From Sphaerisporangium sp. TRM90804 (GTDB lineage: Bacteria > Actinomycetota > Actinomycetes > Streptosporangiales > Streptosporangiaceae), in NCBI RefSeq assembly GCF_029846175.1, contig NZ_JARWAC010000001.1, positions 186,001 to 250,000 of the forward strand: 64,000 nucleotides of DNA. Direction: 5' to 3'. The position numbers were made by a program, and so were the translations under genes. The notes under the pieces were generated by a model that saw only the letters and a program-made list of their open reading frames with translations, did no database searches and was not told the DNA's origin. Position 1 is the stretch's first letter. Each line of letters starts with the position of its first letter. Below, one piece after another: positions 25,138 through 33,576 of the stretch.

Positions 25138-25914
25138 GTGCGACGCGTGATTAACGTCACCGGCATGCGGATGCCGCCCGCGCTGACCGCTCGCACGGGG
25201 CCGCCGTCCGCCGTCCCCTCCTCACCTTCCGTGACGGGCCGCGCGCGGCGCGTGCCGGCGGTGCTGGCCGCGGGGGCCGTGCTGCTCGCCGCCGCGTGCG
25301 CGCCCGCCGGGGCGGAACGGCCCTTCACCCCGCGGGGTGACGCCCCCACCGCCGGCGGGCCGGGCGCCTCCCCGGGCGCGAGCGGCGCGCCGGGGGCCCT
25401 GTCGGTGCCGCAGGTGCGCGAGGTCGAGGCGGCGCCCGGGCTCACCGTGTCCGTCGAGTGGCCGGCCGGGCTCGACGCCGCCGGCCAGGCCATGGTCCAG
25501 ACGTTCGCCGACGGCTACGTGGGCTCCTGGCGGGCGGTGGCCACCCAGGGCGAGGACACCTCCTACCTCACCGGCATCCAGGACGAGGCGGGCCGCGACG
25601 CCTACACCTGGGTGCGCGGCTTCGTGAACCGCCGCCAGTCGGCCACCGGCACGGCCAAGGTGTACGCCGTGCGGGTGGCGTCGGTCACCGGGCCGGGAGC
25701 CGAGGTCGACGCCTGCGTCGACGAGTCGGGCATCCGGGTCACCGAAGCGCGCACCGGGCGCCCGATCAGCTCCCAGCCGGCCTGGACCAAGCCGCCGAAA
25801 TCCGTCTACCTGCAGGTCGCCGCCCTCCGGCGCGGCGACGACGGGTCGTGGCGGGTCAAGGCGTACATGCACGCCGCCTATCCCCATCAGCGCGCTAAGG
25901 AGTGCCGCCGATGA
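25138..25914 (+). CDS. Conserved lipoprotein of the Tad operon
   Basis: A 258-residue lipoprotein with signal segment VPAVLAAGAVLLAAACAP; the lipobox cysteine is in LAAAC. A Pro/Gly-rich spacer follows, then a compact domain (VEWPAGLDAAGQAMVQTFADG through SWRVKAYMHAAYPHQ) that looks like an NTF2-like or Mce-associated fold, though I cannot confirm this. GTG 25138 follows AAAGGGTGG by 7 nt; ATG 25165 is an alternative. It lies 141 bp after the LysM-BTAD gene, and its stop overlaps the next start, so it belongs to the pilus transcription unit. Confidence 0.7.
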   Translation: MRRVINVTGMRMPPALTARTGPPSAVPSSPSVTGRARRVPAVLAAGAVLLAAACAPAGAERPFTPRGDAPTAGGPGASPGASGAPGALSVPQVREVEAAPGLTVSVEWPAGLDAAGQAMVQTFADGYVGSWRAVATQGEDTSYLTGIQDEAGRDAYTWVRGFVNRRQSATGTAKVYAVRVASVTGPGAEVDACVDESGIRVTEARTGRPISSQPAWTKPPKSVYLQVAALRRGDDGSWRVKAYMHAAYPHQRAKECRR

Positions 25915-26879
25915 GAACTCTCCCTTCCATCGTCCTGACCGCCTCGCTGGCGGCGGCGCTCGTCCTGGCCTCCGGCCCCGTGTCGGCCCAGGCCCCGGGC
26001 GATCCCGGCGGCCCGCGCGGGGAGGGGTTCCAGGACGGCCGCACCAGCGGCGTGATCCTGCGCAACTCCAAGATCGTGCTCAGCGGGGACGGCCTCGGCG
26101 CGAAGGCCGACGGCTACCGCGTCCAGCGCCCCTGCTGGTACGAGCCCGGCGACAACGCCGACCAGATGCTGGAGCGCCAGGAGGACGTCCGGCAGTACTG
26201 GTTCCACACCAACCCGACCGGGACCGCCGAGGACTTCGAGAAGTTCCTGAAGCAGTACGAGGACAAGGTCGGCGAGAACGGCCGCTGGTGGGTGCCCGCG
26301 TACAACGCGGCCGACCCGGACGGGCTCTCGTGCTGGAGCGGGCTGCAGGGCGCCGTGTGGGTGCCCGAGGGCGGCTCCCCGCCGGGCGGCATCACGCTCG
26401 CCGAGCTCTACCAGCTCGCCCGCGCCGCCCTCACCGTCCCGGAGCCGAAGATCGAGCTCAGCCCCGACGTCAAGAGCTACGTGAACCTCGACACCTGGGT
26501 GTGGCTCACCGGCGTGGGCGCCACCACCCGGTCGGTCACCGCGGAGATCCCCGGCGTCATGTCCGCGACCGTCACCGCCACGCTGTCCGACCTGCAGATC
26601 AAGTCGGGGACCTCCGGGGCCCGGGCCGAGGTGCGGCAGAACTGCGGGCCCACGGGCCATCCCTACGTCAAGGGCGGCACGTTCACCTGCGGCGTGCGCT
26701 ACCTCCGCGCCTCGGTCGACCAGGCCGGCGGGGCGTACACCATGACCGTGACCACGGTCTGGCCGGTGACCGGCGGCGGCTTCGACTTCGACCCGGTGCA
26801 GGTGACGGCCGAACGCTCCGTGCCCGTCGGGGAGGTCCAGAGCACCGTGCGTGACACCCCGGCCGGCTCCGCCGGCTAG
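25911..26879 (+). CDS. Secreted protein of the Tad operon, function unknown
   Basis: A 322-residue protein with a clean signal peptide (LTASLAAALVLASGPVSAQA). The mature part has paired cysteines (QRPCWYEPGDN, GLSCWSG, NCGPTGHP, FTCGVRYL), suggesting two disulfides, and many aromatic residues. It ends with beta-rich sequence. No enzyme motif is seen. ATG 25911 overlaps the lipoprotein stop by 4 bp. Similar two-gene endings occur, as I recall, in actinomycete Tad loci, where they are labelled hypothetical. A role as outer adhesin or wall-spanning part is inference. Confidence 0.68.
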   Translation: MRTLPSIVLTASLAAALVLASGPVSAQAPGDPGGPRGEGFQDGRTSGVILRNSKIVLSGDGLGAKADGYRVQRPCWYEPGDNADQMLERQEDVRQYWFHTNPTGTAEDFEKFLKQYEDKVGENGRWWVPAYNAADPDGLSCWSGLQGAVWVPEGGSPPGGITLAELYQLARAALTVPEPKIELSPDVKSYVNLDTWVWLTGVGATTRSVTAEIPGVMSATVTATLSDLQIKSGTSGARAEVRQNCGPTGHPYVKGGTFTCGVRYLRASVDQAGGAYTMTVTTVWPVTGGGFDFDPVQVTAERSVPVGEVQSTVRDTPAGSAG

Positions 26880-26949
26880 CGGGGTGTCGTCCGCCCACGG
26901 GCTGGTCCGAATTCGGATGAAGGTCTCGCTTCGGCAGGCGGGAGGGTCG

Positions 26950-26955
26950 TAGCGT
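26950..26955 (+). promoter_or_regulatory. -10 hexamer for a leaderless MOSC gene
   Basis: TAGCGT sits 7 nt before ATG 26963, with no ribosome binding site between. This geometry matches leaderless transcription, with the message starting at or next to the A of ATG. Confidence 0.45.
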
Positions 26956-26962
26956 CGGGTGT

Positions 26963-27613
26963 ATGAGACTGCTGTCGGTCAACGTCGGCAAGCCGCGGGC
27001 CAACCCGTGGAAGGAACTCGGCATGACGGGCATCGACAAGCGGCCCGTCGAAGGCCCGGTCGCCGTCACGGAGCCCGGGCCGAAGGGCACGGGGGCCGTG
27101 GGCCTGGCCGGCGACCGCGTCTACGACGTGAAACACCACGGCGGCACCGACCAGGCCGTCTACGCCTACGCCCGCGAGGTGCTCGACAGGTGGGAGGCCG
27201 AGCTGGGCAGGCGCCTGCCGAACGGCTCCTTCGGCGAGAACCTCACGACCGCCGACCTCGACGTCGACGGCGCCCTCATCGGCGAGCACTGGCGCATCGG
27301 CGAGACGGTGGTGCTGGAGGTGTCCGCGCCGCGGCTGCCCTGCGCGACCTTCCAGGGATGGCTGGAGCGAGAAGGCTGGATGAAGGAGTTCACCCGGGCC
27401 GCGCTGCCCGGCGCCTACCTGCGGGTCGTCGAGCCGGGCGACATCCGCGCCGGCGACCCGGTCGAGATCGTGCACCGCCCGGACCACGACGTGAGCGTCG
27501 CCGTGGCGTTCCGCGCCCTCACGCTGGAGCCAGGCCTGCTGCCCCGGCTCGCGGCGGCCGAGGCGCTGCCCCGGAAGGTGCGGCAGAAGGTCGCGCGGCG
27601 CACCAGCGCGTAG
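26963..27613 (+). CDS. MOSC-domain protein
   Basis: A 216-residue protein with the MOSC fold: GLAGDRVYDVKHHGGTDQAV, then SFGENLTT, and the conserved cysteine in APRLPCATFQGW near residue 127. MOSC domains of molybdenum cofactor sulfurases and YiiM-like proteins transfer sulfur or bind the molybdenum cofactor; standalone members such as YiiM act on hydroxylated N-compounds. The GGTDQAVYAY stretch is close to the YiiM subgroup. It stands outside the pilus operon with its own leaderless-type promoter and converges on the ogt gene. Confidence 0.88.
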   Translation: MRLLSVNVGKPRANPWKELGMTGIDKRPVEGPVAVTEPGPKGTGAVGLAGDRVYDVKHHGGTDQAVYAYAREVLDRWEAELGRRLPNGSFGENLTTADLDVDGALIGEHWRIGETVVLEVSAPRLPCATFQGWLEREGWMKEFTRAALPGAYLRVVEPGDIRAGDPVEIVHRPDHDVSVAVAFRALTLEPGLLPRLAAAEALPRKVRQKVARRTSA

Positions 27614-27649
27614 ACGGGTGCGCGCCTGCGCACGCCGGCGCGCACGGCG

Positions 27650-28156
27650 TCACACCGCTTTCTCGTGCGTGAGCAGCCACTCCTTGACCGGGCTGCCGTA
27701 GTAGTAGCCGCCGAAGCCCCCCGAGGAGGGCAGGATGCGGTGGCAGGGGACGAACGGGGCGATCAGGTTCTGGGCGCACGCCGACCCGGCGGCGCGGGCC
27801 GCCGTCCTCGGCAGGCCGGCCCGTTCGGCGAGCTGGGCGTAGCTGATCGTCGTGCCCGGTTCGACCGCGCGCAGGGCGACGTAGAGGCGCTGGCGGAGCG
27901 GCGTGCCCGGCTGGTCGACCGGCACGGCGTCGAGGGCGAGCAGGTCGCCGTCCAGGTAGTCGCGCACGGCCTGGGCGGGCTTGCCCAGGTCGTCGACGGC
28001 GCGGAGCGGGAGCGCGCGGAGCGCGGCGGGCAGCCGGGCGAACATCTCGGCGACGGCGCCGTTGAAGCCGGCGGAGACGAGCACGTCGCCGTGGGCGAGA
28101 AGGGTCAGCGGGCCGGCCGGGGTGGCGATGGTCTGGGCGTCGACGGTCGAGGTCAC
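27650..28156 (-). CDS. ogt: Methylated-DNA-protein cysteine methyltransferase (Ogt)
   Basis: A 168-residue suicide repair protein that takes the methyl group from O6-methylguanine or O4-methylthymine onto its own cysteine. The acceptor motif is PCHRILPSSG, preceded by AARAAGSACAQNLIAPFV and followed by GFGGYYYGSPVKEWLL, as in Ogt. GTG 28156 overlaps the stop of the upstream Ada-AlkA gene (GTGA) and has GGAG 8 nt before it. The longer in-frame start at 28204 would lie inside that gene. The pair forms an alkylation-damage operon. Confidence 0.93.
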   Translation of the reverse strand: MTSTVDAQTIATPAGPLTLLAHGDVLVSAGFNGAVAEMFARLPAALRALPLRAVDDLGKPAQAVRDYLDGDLLALDAVPVDQPGTPLRQRLYVALRAVEPGTTISYAQLAERAGLPRTAARAAGSACAQNLIAPFVPCHRILPSSGGFGGYYYGSPVKEWLLTHEKAV

Positions 28157-29724
28157 GATGAGCTCCAAAGGTGCATGGCGGCGTACGCCCGCCAGGGGCG
28201 CCACCGCTCGGGTTCGGTGGGGGGGACGCCGAGCGCCTTCATGGCCCGCAGCAGGACGAGGTCGTCCACGGGCCAGGCGTCCGGGTCGCGCAGGGCGCGC
28301 ATCACGATGTATCCGGCGGTCCAGGGCCCGATGCCGGGAAGGGCCAGCAGGCGGGCGGTCGTCTCGGCGGGGTCGGCGCCGCCGTCGAGGTCGATCTCCC
28401 CCGAGGCGGTCTTCTCGGCCAGCGCCCGCAGCGTGGCCTCCCGCCTTCCGGTGAGGCCGAGCCCGGACAGGTCGGCCTGCGCGAGCCGCTCGGCATCGGG
28501 GAACAGCAGGTGGAGCCCGCCGGGGACCCCCTCCTCCGCGCCGGCGGCGGGCGCGCCGTCACGGCCGGGCGAGGCCGGGATCGCCGTCCCGGCGCGTGCG
28601 GCGACGCGGCCGAGCAGGGTGCGGGCCCCGGCGACGGAGACCTGCTGGCCGACCACGGCGCGGACGGCCAGCTCGAAGCCGTCGAAGGCTCCGGGCACCC
28701 GCAGCCCGGGGCGGCTCTCGACCAGCGGGCGCAGCGCCGTGGCGCCGAGCGCGTCGGCGATGGCCGCGGGGTCTGAGTCGAGGTCGAGCAGGCGCCGGCA
28801 GCGCGCGACGACACGCGGCAGGCGGCGGGTGTCGTCGAGCGTCACCGACAGCCGGACGTGGCCGTCGGCGGGCGTCAGCGTGACCGTGCCGCCCTGCACC
28901 GTGCGCCGGTAGCCGCCGGGACCGGCCTCCTCGACGCCCGGGACGGCCCGGGCGGCCAGGAAGGCGAGCAGCGCCGGCGCGTCGTACGGGGCGCGGTAGG
29001 TCAGGCGCAGGGTGAGCGCCGCCGGCGACGCGCCGGTCCCGCCCCCCGACGCGCCGGACCCGCCCCCCGACGCGCCGGACCCGCCCCCCGGCGCGCCGGG
29101 CGTGCCCTCCGGGGAGGGCGGCACCCGCGCGGCGGCGCGGGCCGTCGGGCCGGAGGAGGCCGTGCGCAGCTCGCCGGGGGCGAAGCCGTAGGCGTCCTTC
29201 ATGGTCGCGTTGAACTGGCGCACGCTGCCGAACCCGGCGGCGAAGGCCACGTCGGTGACCGTCAGGGAGGTCTCGGTCAGCAACTGCTTGGCCAGCAGCA
29301 GCCGCCTGGTCCTGGCGACGGCCAGCGGGCCCGCGCCGAGCTGGGCGGTGAACAGGCGCAGCAGGTGGCGCTCGGTGATGTGCAGCCGGCCCGCCAGCCC
29401 GGCGACGCCGTACTCGTCGGCCACCCCCTCGTCGATCAGGCGCAGCGCCCGCCCGACCAGGTCGGCGGGCACGTCCCACCCGGGGTCGCCGGGGCTCAGC
29501 TCCGGGCGGCACCGCCGGCACGGCCGGAACCCGGCGGCCTCGGCGGCGGCCGCGTGGCGGTAGAAGCGGATGTTGCGCCGCGCGGGCGTGCGGGCCGGGC
29601 AGATGGGACGGCAGTAGATGCCGGTGGAGGTGACGGCCGAGTAGAACCGCCCGTCGAACCTCGTGTCCCGAGCGCTCACCGCCCGGTAACAGGAGTCGAA
29701 GTCGAGGGTCTGGTGTGGGGTCAC
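28153..29724 (-). CDS. Ada-like regulator fused to AlkA 3-methyladenine DNA glycosylase
   Basis: A 523-residue fusion. The N-terminus is the Ada metal-binding repair domain with Cys38, Cys42, Cys69 and Cys72 in the same numbering as E. coli Ada (GIYCRPICP and RPCRRCRPE). An AraC-type helix-turn-helix follows (VAFAAGFGSVRQFNATMKDAYG). After a Gly/Ser-rich linker comes the AlkA glycosylase, with LPGIGPWTAGYIVMRAL and the catalytic aspartate in WPVDDLVL. It should sense methyl phosphotriesters, activate repair genes and excise alkylated bases. The linker is built from 21-bp repeats (29027-29101). GTG 29724 has no ribosome site but a TAGCGT hexamer 7 nt upstream. It is the first gene of an operon with ogt. 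Confidence 0.92.
   Translation of the reverse strand: MTPHQTLDFDSCYRAVSARDTRFDGRFYSAVTSTGIYCRPICPARTPARRNIRFYRHAAAAEAAGFRPCRRCRPELSPGDPGWDVPADLVGRALRLIDEGVADEYGVAGLAGRLHITERHLLRLFTAQLGAGPLAVARTRRLLLAKQLLTETSLTVTDVAFAAGFGSVRQFNATMKDAYGFAPGELRTASSGPTARAAARVPPSPEGTPGAPGGGSGASGGGSGASGGGTGASPAALTLRLTYRAPYDAPALLAFLAARAVPGVEEAGPGGYRRTVQGGTVTLTPADGHVRLSVTLDDTRRLPRVVARCRRLLDLDSDPAAIADALGATALRPLVESRPGLRVPGAFDGFELAVRAVVGQQVSVAGARTLLGRVAARAGTAIPASPGRDGAPAAGAEEGVPGGLHLLFPDAERLAQADLSGLGLTGRREATLRALAEKTASGEIDLDGGADPAETTARLLALPGIGPWTAGYIVMRALRDPDAWPVDDLVLLRAMKALGVPPTEPERWRPWRAYAAMHLWSSS
29027..29101 (-). repeat. 21-bp tandem repeat in the Ada-AlkA linker
   Basis: Three consecutive 21-bp units, GACGCGCCGG(T/A)CCCGCCCCCC, begin at 29027, 29048 and 29069. 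A fourth partial unit ends about 29101. Being a multiple of three they keep the reading frame and give a repeated seven-residue Gly/Ser/Ala linker between the helix-turn-helix and glycosylase domains. Confidence 0.88.
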
Positions 29725-29731
29725 GACAACG

Positions 29732-29737
29732 ACGCTA
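29732..29737 (-). promoter_or_regulatory. -10 hexamer for the leaderless Ada-AlkA gene
   Basis: On the minus strand TAGCGT ends 7 nt before GTG 29724, identical in sequence and spacing to the hexamer in front of the MOSC gene. No Shine-Dalgarno sequence lies between. Ada-type binding sites were not recognised. Confidence 0.45.
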
Positions 29738-29826
29738 TGCCCTGATGGGGGAGCCTCACCAGCGGAATTCGGACCTCGCCGTGGCGGGCAGGGCACCGGG
29801 CGCGAACAGGCGGGAGACGGCGGCGG

Positions 29827-30771
29827 CTACTTGGTGGAGATGCCGACGCCGAGGTCGAACTCGCGGTAGACACGCGCCCAGAAGCCGTCGCGCAGCCAGA
29901 CGCGGGCCTCGGGGTAGGGGCGCAGGGAGTGGCCCAGCTCCTTCTCGGCCTCGATCAGCAGCTCGGTGTCGATCACCGTCGGCAGCAGCGGGCCGGGCAG
30001 CAGGTCGCGGATGTTGTCGCGGCCGCGGGTCAGTATCCACTTCTGCGCGACGTGCTCGCCGACCTCCTCGACCCTCGGGCGGCTCGGGCCCAGCTTCGTG
30101 ACCTGGCCCGGGTGGCGCACGGCGGGCTTGGCGCTGAGCGCGGTGCGCCCGGCGAACACCTGGGCCGGGGACGGCGGGGAGGGCGCGGCGGGGACGACCT
30201 GCGCGGCGCGGCTGAAGTAGGGCCGCAGGAAGTCGGCGGTCAGCTCCTCGACGGTGTCGGACTCCCACACGAGCCGCTCGGCCTGGTTGGTGCCGTAGGG
30301 CGGTTCGACGCCCCACAGGTGGATGCGGACGCCGAACGTCTGGGCGGCCTCCACGGCCGGCACCATGTCCTCGTCTCCGGCGATCAGCACGGTGTCGCTC
30401 ACGGCGTGGTGGCGGGCGAGGGCTTCGAGGTCGCTGCGGATCTGCGCGTCCACGCCCTTCTGCTGCCCGCGGGCGTTCAGGTTGCCGAGCCGGACCTTGA
30501 CCCAGGAAAGCTGCGCGATGACCCGCTGGTCGACGGTCGGCACCCGGTCGCGGGCGGCGTCGTACCAGTAGATGCGCAGCAACTCGCCGGGGATGCGTTC
30601 CATCGCGTGCTTCTTCAGGGCCGAGATGAGCTCGTCGGCGGCGACCCGATATTCCTTGCGCTCCTTGGCCCCCAGGATGACCTCGCCCGCCGCCGCGTAG
30701 AGATACCCGACGTCCACGAGGACGGCGTATTTCGCCGCTACGGGATGCGGTGTGAGGTCCGGGATTGCCAT
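29827..30771 (-). CDS. NYN-domain (PIN-like) nuclease-family protein
   Basis: A 314-residue protein. The first 170 residues form an NYN domain: VLVDVGYLYAAAGE holds the first aspartate, GVDAQIRSDLEAL the second and LIAGDEDMVPAVEAA the third group of acidic residues. These are the expected metal ligands of this PIN-like RNase fold. A C-terminal domain (VEEVGEHVAQKWIL through FWARVYREFD) resembles the OST-HTH/LOTUS-like or helical regions found after NYN domains, but I cannot classify it. ATG 30771 has GGAGGAGAG upstream. RNA cleavage is the family expectation and no substrate is implied by the neighbours. Confidence 0.85.
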   Translation of the reverse strand: MAIPDLTPHPVAAKYAVLVDVGYLYAAAGEVILGAKERKEYRVAADELISALKKHAMERIPGELLRIYWYDAARDRVPTVDQRVIAQLSWVKVRLGNLNARGQQKGVDAQIRSDLEALARHHAVSDTVLIAGDEDMVPAVEAAQTFGVRIHLWGVEPPYGTNQAERLVWESDTVEELTADFLRPYFSRAAQVVPAAPSPPSPAQVFAGRTALSAKPAVRHPGQVTKLGPSRPRVEEVGEHVAQKWILTRGRDNIRDLLPGPLLPTVIDTELLIEAEKELGHSLRPYPEARVWLRDGFWARVYREFDLGVGISTK

Positions 30772-30809
30772 GCTCTCCTCCAGGCCTCGTTGCTAGATGA
30801 TGATCGGCT

Positions 30810-30837
30810 GACTATATTCCCCCATTTCTAGATAGTC
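30810..30837. promoter_or_regulatory. Inverted repeat in the NYN gene promoter
   Basis: GACTAT and ATAGTC lie 16 bp apart. On the minus strand the inner TATAGT can serve as a -10 hexamer about 40 nt before ATG 30771. The repeat lies in a locally AT-rich spacer and could be an operator. On the plus strand a TTGACA at about 30853 has no good partner. Confidence 0.35.
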
Positions 30838-30874
30838 CCAACTCTTAGCGCGCTTGACACCCACTTCCAAAGAT

Positions 30875-31078
30875 CTACTGGGGGAGTGAGCTCGTGCGCC
30901 AGGCGCCCGGCCCCCTCAGCAACCCCGTTCTCATCTGGTGTGTTGGGTTACGCCACGTATCTGGTTTTTGCGCGGTTCGTTGGGGACGCGAGTCTCTTGT
31001 GGCAAGTGCGATCACCAGCGCGGCGACCTCTTCGGCGCTGGCGTCGCCGCGGACGATTCTCAGATAGGGCTGTTCCAC
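30875..31078 (-). CDS. accE: Acyl-CoA carboxylase epsilon subunit
   Basis: A 67-residue protein beginning YLRIVRGDASAEEVAALVIAL, the standard opening of actinobacterial acyl-CoA carboxylase epsilon subunits. These small proteins bind and stimulate the alpha-beta carboxylase complex. GTG 31078 follows GGAGGAG. The gene starts 12 bp after the beta subunit stop and is surely cotranscribed with it. The tail (TGLLRGPGAWRTSSLPQ) fits the family, which ends in a Trp-rich segment. Confidence 0.88.
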   Translation of the reverse strand: MEQPYLRIVRGDASAEEVAALVIALATRDSRPQRTAQKPDTWRNPTHQMRTGLLRGPGAWRTSSLPQ

Positions 31079-31090
31079 GGACGCCTCCTC

Positions 31091-32689
31091 CTACAGCGGG
31101 ATGTTGCCGTGCTTCTTCGGCGGCAGGCTCTTGCGCTTGTTGCGCAGCGCGCGCAGCGCGCGGACGACGCGGATGCGGGTGTCGGACGGCCGGATCACCG
31201 CGTCCACATACCCGCGTTCGGCCGCGAGATACGGGTTGGCGAGCGTGTCCTCGTACTCGGTGACGAGCCGGGCGCGCTCCTTGTCGGGGGCGTCGGACGC
31301 CGCCAGCTCGCGGCGGTACAGGATGTTGACCGCCCCCTGCGCGCCCATCACGGCGATCTGCGCCGTCGGCCAGGCGAGGTTGACGTCGGCCCCCAGGTGC
31401 TTGGAGCCCATGACGTCGTACGCGCCGCCGTACGCCTTACGGGTGATCACCGTGACCAGCGGCACGGTGGCCTCGGCGTAGGCGTAGAGCAGCTTGGCGC
31501 CCCGGCGGATGATGCCGTTCCACTCCTGGTCGGTGCCGGGCAGGAACCCGGGCACGTCCACGAAGGTCAGCACGGGGACGTTGAAGGCGTCGCAGGTGCG
31601 CACGAAGCGCGCGGCCTTCTCGGAGGCGGCGATGTCGAGCGTGCCCGCGAAGCTCATCGGCTGGTTGGCCACCACCCCGACCGAGTGGCCCTCCACCCGG
31701 CCGAAGCCGACCAGGATGTTCGGCGCGAACCCGGCGTGCACCTCCAGGAACTCGCCGTCGTCCAGGACGTGCTGCACCACCTGGTGCATGTCGTACGGCT
31801 GGTTGGCGGAGTCGGGGATCAGCAGGTCGAGCTCGCGGTCGGCCTCGGTGACCTCAAGGTCGGCGGGCGCGTCGAAGACCGGCGGGTCGTCCATGTTGTT
31901 GGAGGGGAGGTAGGACAGCAGGGCCCTGGCGTAGTCGAGGCAGTCGTTCTCGTCGGCCGCCTCGTAGTGGGCCACGCCGGACCTGGAGTTGTGGGTGTGC
32001 GCGCCGCCCAGCTCCTCGAACGTGACCTCCTCGCCGGTCACCGTCCTGATCACGTCGGGGCCGGTGATGAACATGTGCGACTTCTCCCGCACCATGAGCA
32101 CGAAGTCGGTCAGCGCGGGGGAGTAGACGGCGCCGCCCGCGCAGGGGCCCATGACCAGCGAGATCTGCGGGATCACCCCGGAGGAGTGCACGTTGCGCTT
32201 GAAGATCTCGGCGTACAGCCCGAGCGAGACCACGCCCTCCTGGATGCGCGCGCCCCCGGAGTCGTTGATGCCGACGACCGGGCAGCCGGTCTTCAGCGCG
32301 TGGTCCATGACCTTGACGATCTTCTCGCCGAAGACCTCGCCGAGCGAGCCGCCGAAGACCGTGAAGTCCTGCGCGAACACGGCCACCGGCCGGCCGTCCA
32401 CGGTGCCGTGCCCGGTGACCACGCCGTCGCCGTAGGGGCGCTCGCGCTCCATGCCGAAGCCGGTGGCCCGGTGCCGGGCCAGCTCGTCGAACTCCACGAA
32501 CGAGCCGTCGTCGAGGAAGGCCACCAGCCGTTCCCTGGCCGTCATCTTGCCCTTGGAATGCTGCTTCTCCACGGCACGCTCGGACCCGGCGTGTGCGGCC
32601 TCGTAGAGGCGTCGCTCCAGGTCGGCTATCTTCCCCGCGGTGGTGTGCGGGTCGACGCCCTCGACGTGCGGTACCGGGTCAGCGCTCAT
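31091..32689 (-). CDS. Acyl-CoA carboxylase beta subunit (carboxyltransferase)
   Basis: A 532-residue crotonase-fold carboxyltransferase of the AccB/PccB type. [13 protein letters not shown] marks the first oxyanion hole region. [19 protein letters not shown]... marks the linker region, here shortened to EELGGAHTH. The second half has [16 protein letters not shown] and [17 protein letters not shown]-type sequence ([15 protein letters not shown]). It transfers carbon dioxide from biotin to acetyl- or propionyl-CoA, supplying malonyl- or methylmalonyl-CoA for fatty acids and polyketides. The biotinylated partner is at 6.3-8.0 kb and the epsilon subunit directly downstream. ATG 32689 diverges from the ABC transporter. 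Confidence 0.93.
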   Translation of the reverse strand: MSADPVPHVEGVDPHTTAGKIADLERRLYEAAHAGSERAVEKQHSKGKMTARERLVAFLDDGSFVEFDELARHRATGFGMERERPYGDGVVTGHGTVDGRPVAVFAQDFTVFGGSLGEVFGEKIVKVMDHALKTGCPVVGINDSGGARIQEGVVSLGLYAEIFKRNVHSSGVIPQISLVMGPCAGGAVYSPALTDFVLMVREKSHMFITGPDVIRTVTGEEVTFEELGGAHTHNSRSGVAHYEAADENDCLDYARALLSYLPSNNMDDPPVFDAPADLEVTEADRELDLLIPDSANQPYDMHQVVQHVLDDGEFLEVHAGFAPNILVGFGRVEGHSVGVVANQPMSFAGTLDIAASEKAARFVRTCDAFNVPVLTFVDVPGFLPGTDQEWNGIIRRGAKLLYAYAEATVPLVTVITRKAYGGAYDVMGSKHLGADVNLAWPTAQIAVMGAQGAVNILYRRELAASDAPDKERARLVTEYEDTLANPYLAAERGYVDAVIRPSDTRIRVVRALRALRNKRKSLPPKKHGNIPL

Positions 32690-32751
32690 GCACCGTAGGG
32701 TAGCTCTCCGGTCACGGGCATGGTCACCCGGAGCCGTCCTCGCGGCGGCAC

Positions 32752-32757
32752 TAGAGT
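32752..32757 (+). promoter_or_regulatory. -10 hexamer for the leaderless ABC ATPase gene
   Basis: TAGAGT is followed by exactly 6 nt and ATG 32764, with no ribosome binding site. It lies in the 74-bp gap shared with the divergent carboxylase beta gene. Confidence 0.45.
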
Positions 32758-32763
32758 GACGAC

Positions 32764-33576
32764 ATGACCGACTTCGCCAGTGGGGACGGCGCGTCCGGCG
32801 GGTCCGGGTTCGCCGAGGCGGTGCGCACGTACGGCCTGTTCAAGAGGTTCGGCGGGCAGATCGCGGTCGCCGGGGTCGACCTGGTGGTGCCGCGAGGCGG
32901 TTTCGCCGGGCTGGTCGGCCCGAACGGCGCGGGCAAGACGACGACGCTCAGCATGATCACCGGCCTGCTGGTGCCCGACGCCGGGTCGGCGACGGTCGGC
33001 GGCGCCGACGTCTGGCGCGACCCGGTGGCGGTCAAGGCCCGCGTCGGCGTCCTGCCCGAAGGGCTGCGGCTGTTCGAGCGGCTGTCCGGCCGCGAGCTGC
33101 TCCTGTACAACGGGCAGATCCGCGGCATCCCCAGGGACGAGGTCGCCCGGCGCGCCGAGGAACTGCTCAAGGTCATGGACCTGCTCGACTCCGCCGACAA
33201 GCTCGTCGTCGACTACTCCACGGGCATGCGCAAGAAGATCGCCCTGGCCGCCGCGCTGCTGCACAACCCCGCGGTGCTGTTCCTGGACAAGCCGTTCGAG
33301 GGCGTCGACCCCGTCAGCGCCAACACGCTGGTCGAGGTCCTGCGCCGGTACACCGCCTCCGGGTCCACGGTGATCTTCTCCAGCCACGTCATGGAGCTGG
33401 TCGAGCGGCTGTGCGACTGGGTGTCGGTCATGAACCAGGGCCGCATCGTCGCCCAGGGCCCGCTGGCACAGGTACGCGGCGCCGGCGCGACCCTCAACGA
33501 CACGTTCCTCGACCTCGTCGGAGCCCGGGGCAACGGCGAGGAGGGGCTGTCGTGGCTGGGCTCTTCGTCCGCCTGA
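32764..33576 (+). CDS. ABC transporter ATP-binding protein with altered Walker B
   Basis: A 270-residue ABC ATPase. Walker A is [10 protein letters not shown], the signature region is [16 protein letters not shown], and the switch histidine lies in IFSSHVMEL. Walker B reads [11 protein letters not shown]: the catalytic glutamate that normally follows the aspartate is a lysine (Lys176, codon AAG, one base from GAG). If real, ATP hydrolysis at both sites of a homodimer would be strongly reduced. The permease gene overlaps its end by 25 bp. The pair resembles ABC-2-type exporters of unknown substrate. Its start lies in a leaderless promoter. Confidence 0.9.
   Translation: MTDFASGDGASGGSGFAEAVRTYGLFKRFGGQIAVAGVDLVVPRGGFAGLVGPNGAGKTTTLSMITGLLVPDAGSATVGGADVWRDPVAVKARVGVLPEGLRLFERLSGRELLLYNGQIRGIPRDEVARRAEELLKVMDLLDSADKLVVDYSTGMRKKIALAAALLHNPAVLFLDKPFEGVDPVSANTLVEVLRRYTASGSTVIFSSHVMELVERLCDWVSVMNQGRIVAQGPLAQVRGAGATLNDTFLDLVGARGNGEEGLSWLGSSSA

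Noticed and set aside
24330-25493. Minus-strand frame across the end of the LysM-BTAD gene
   Set aside because: Antisense shadow with Ser/Pro/Arg-rich sequence and no motif.
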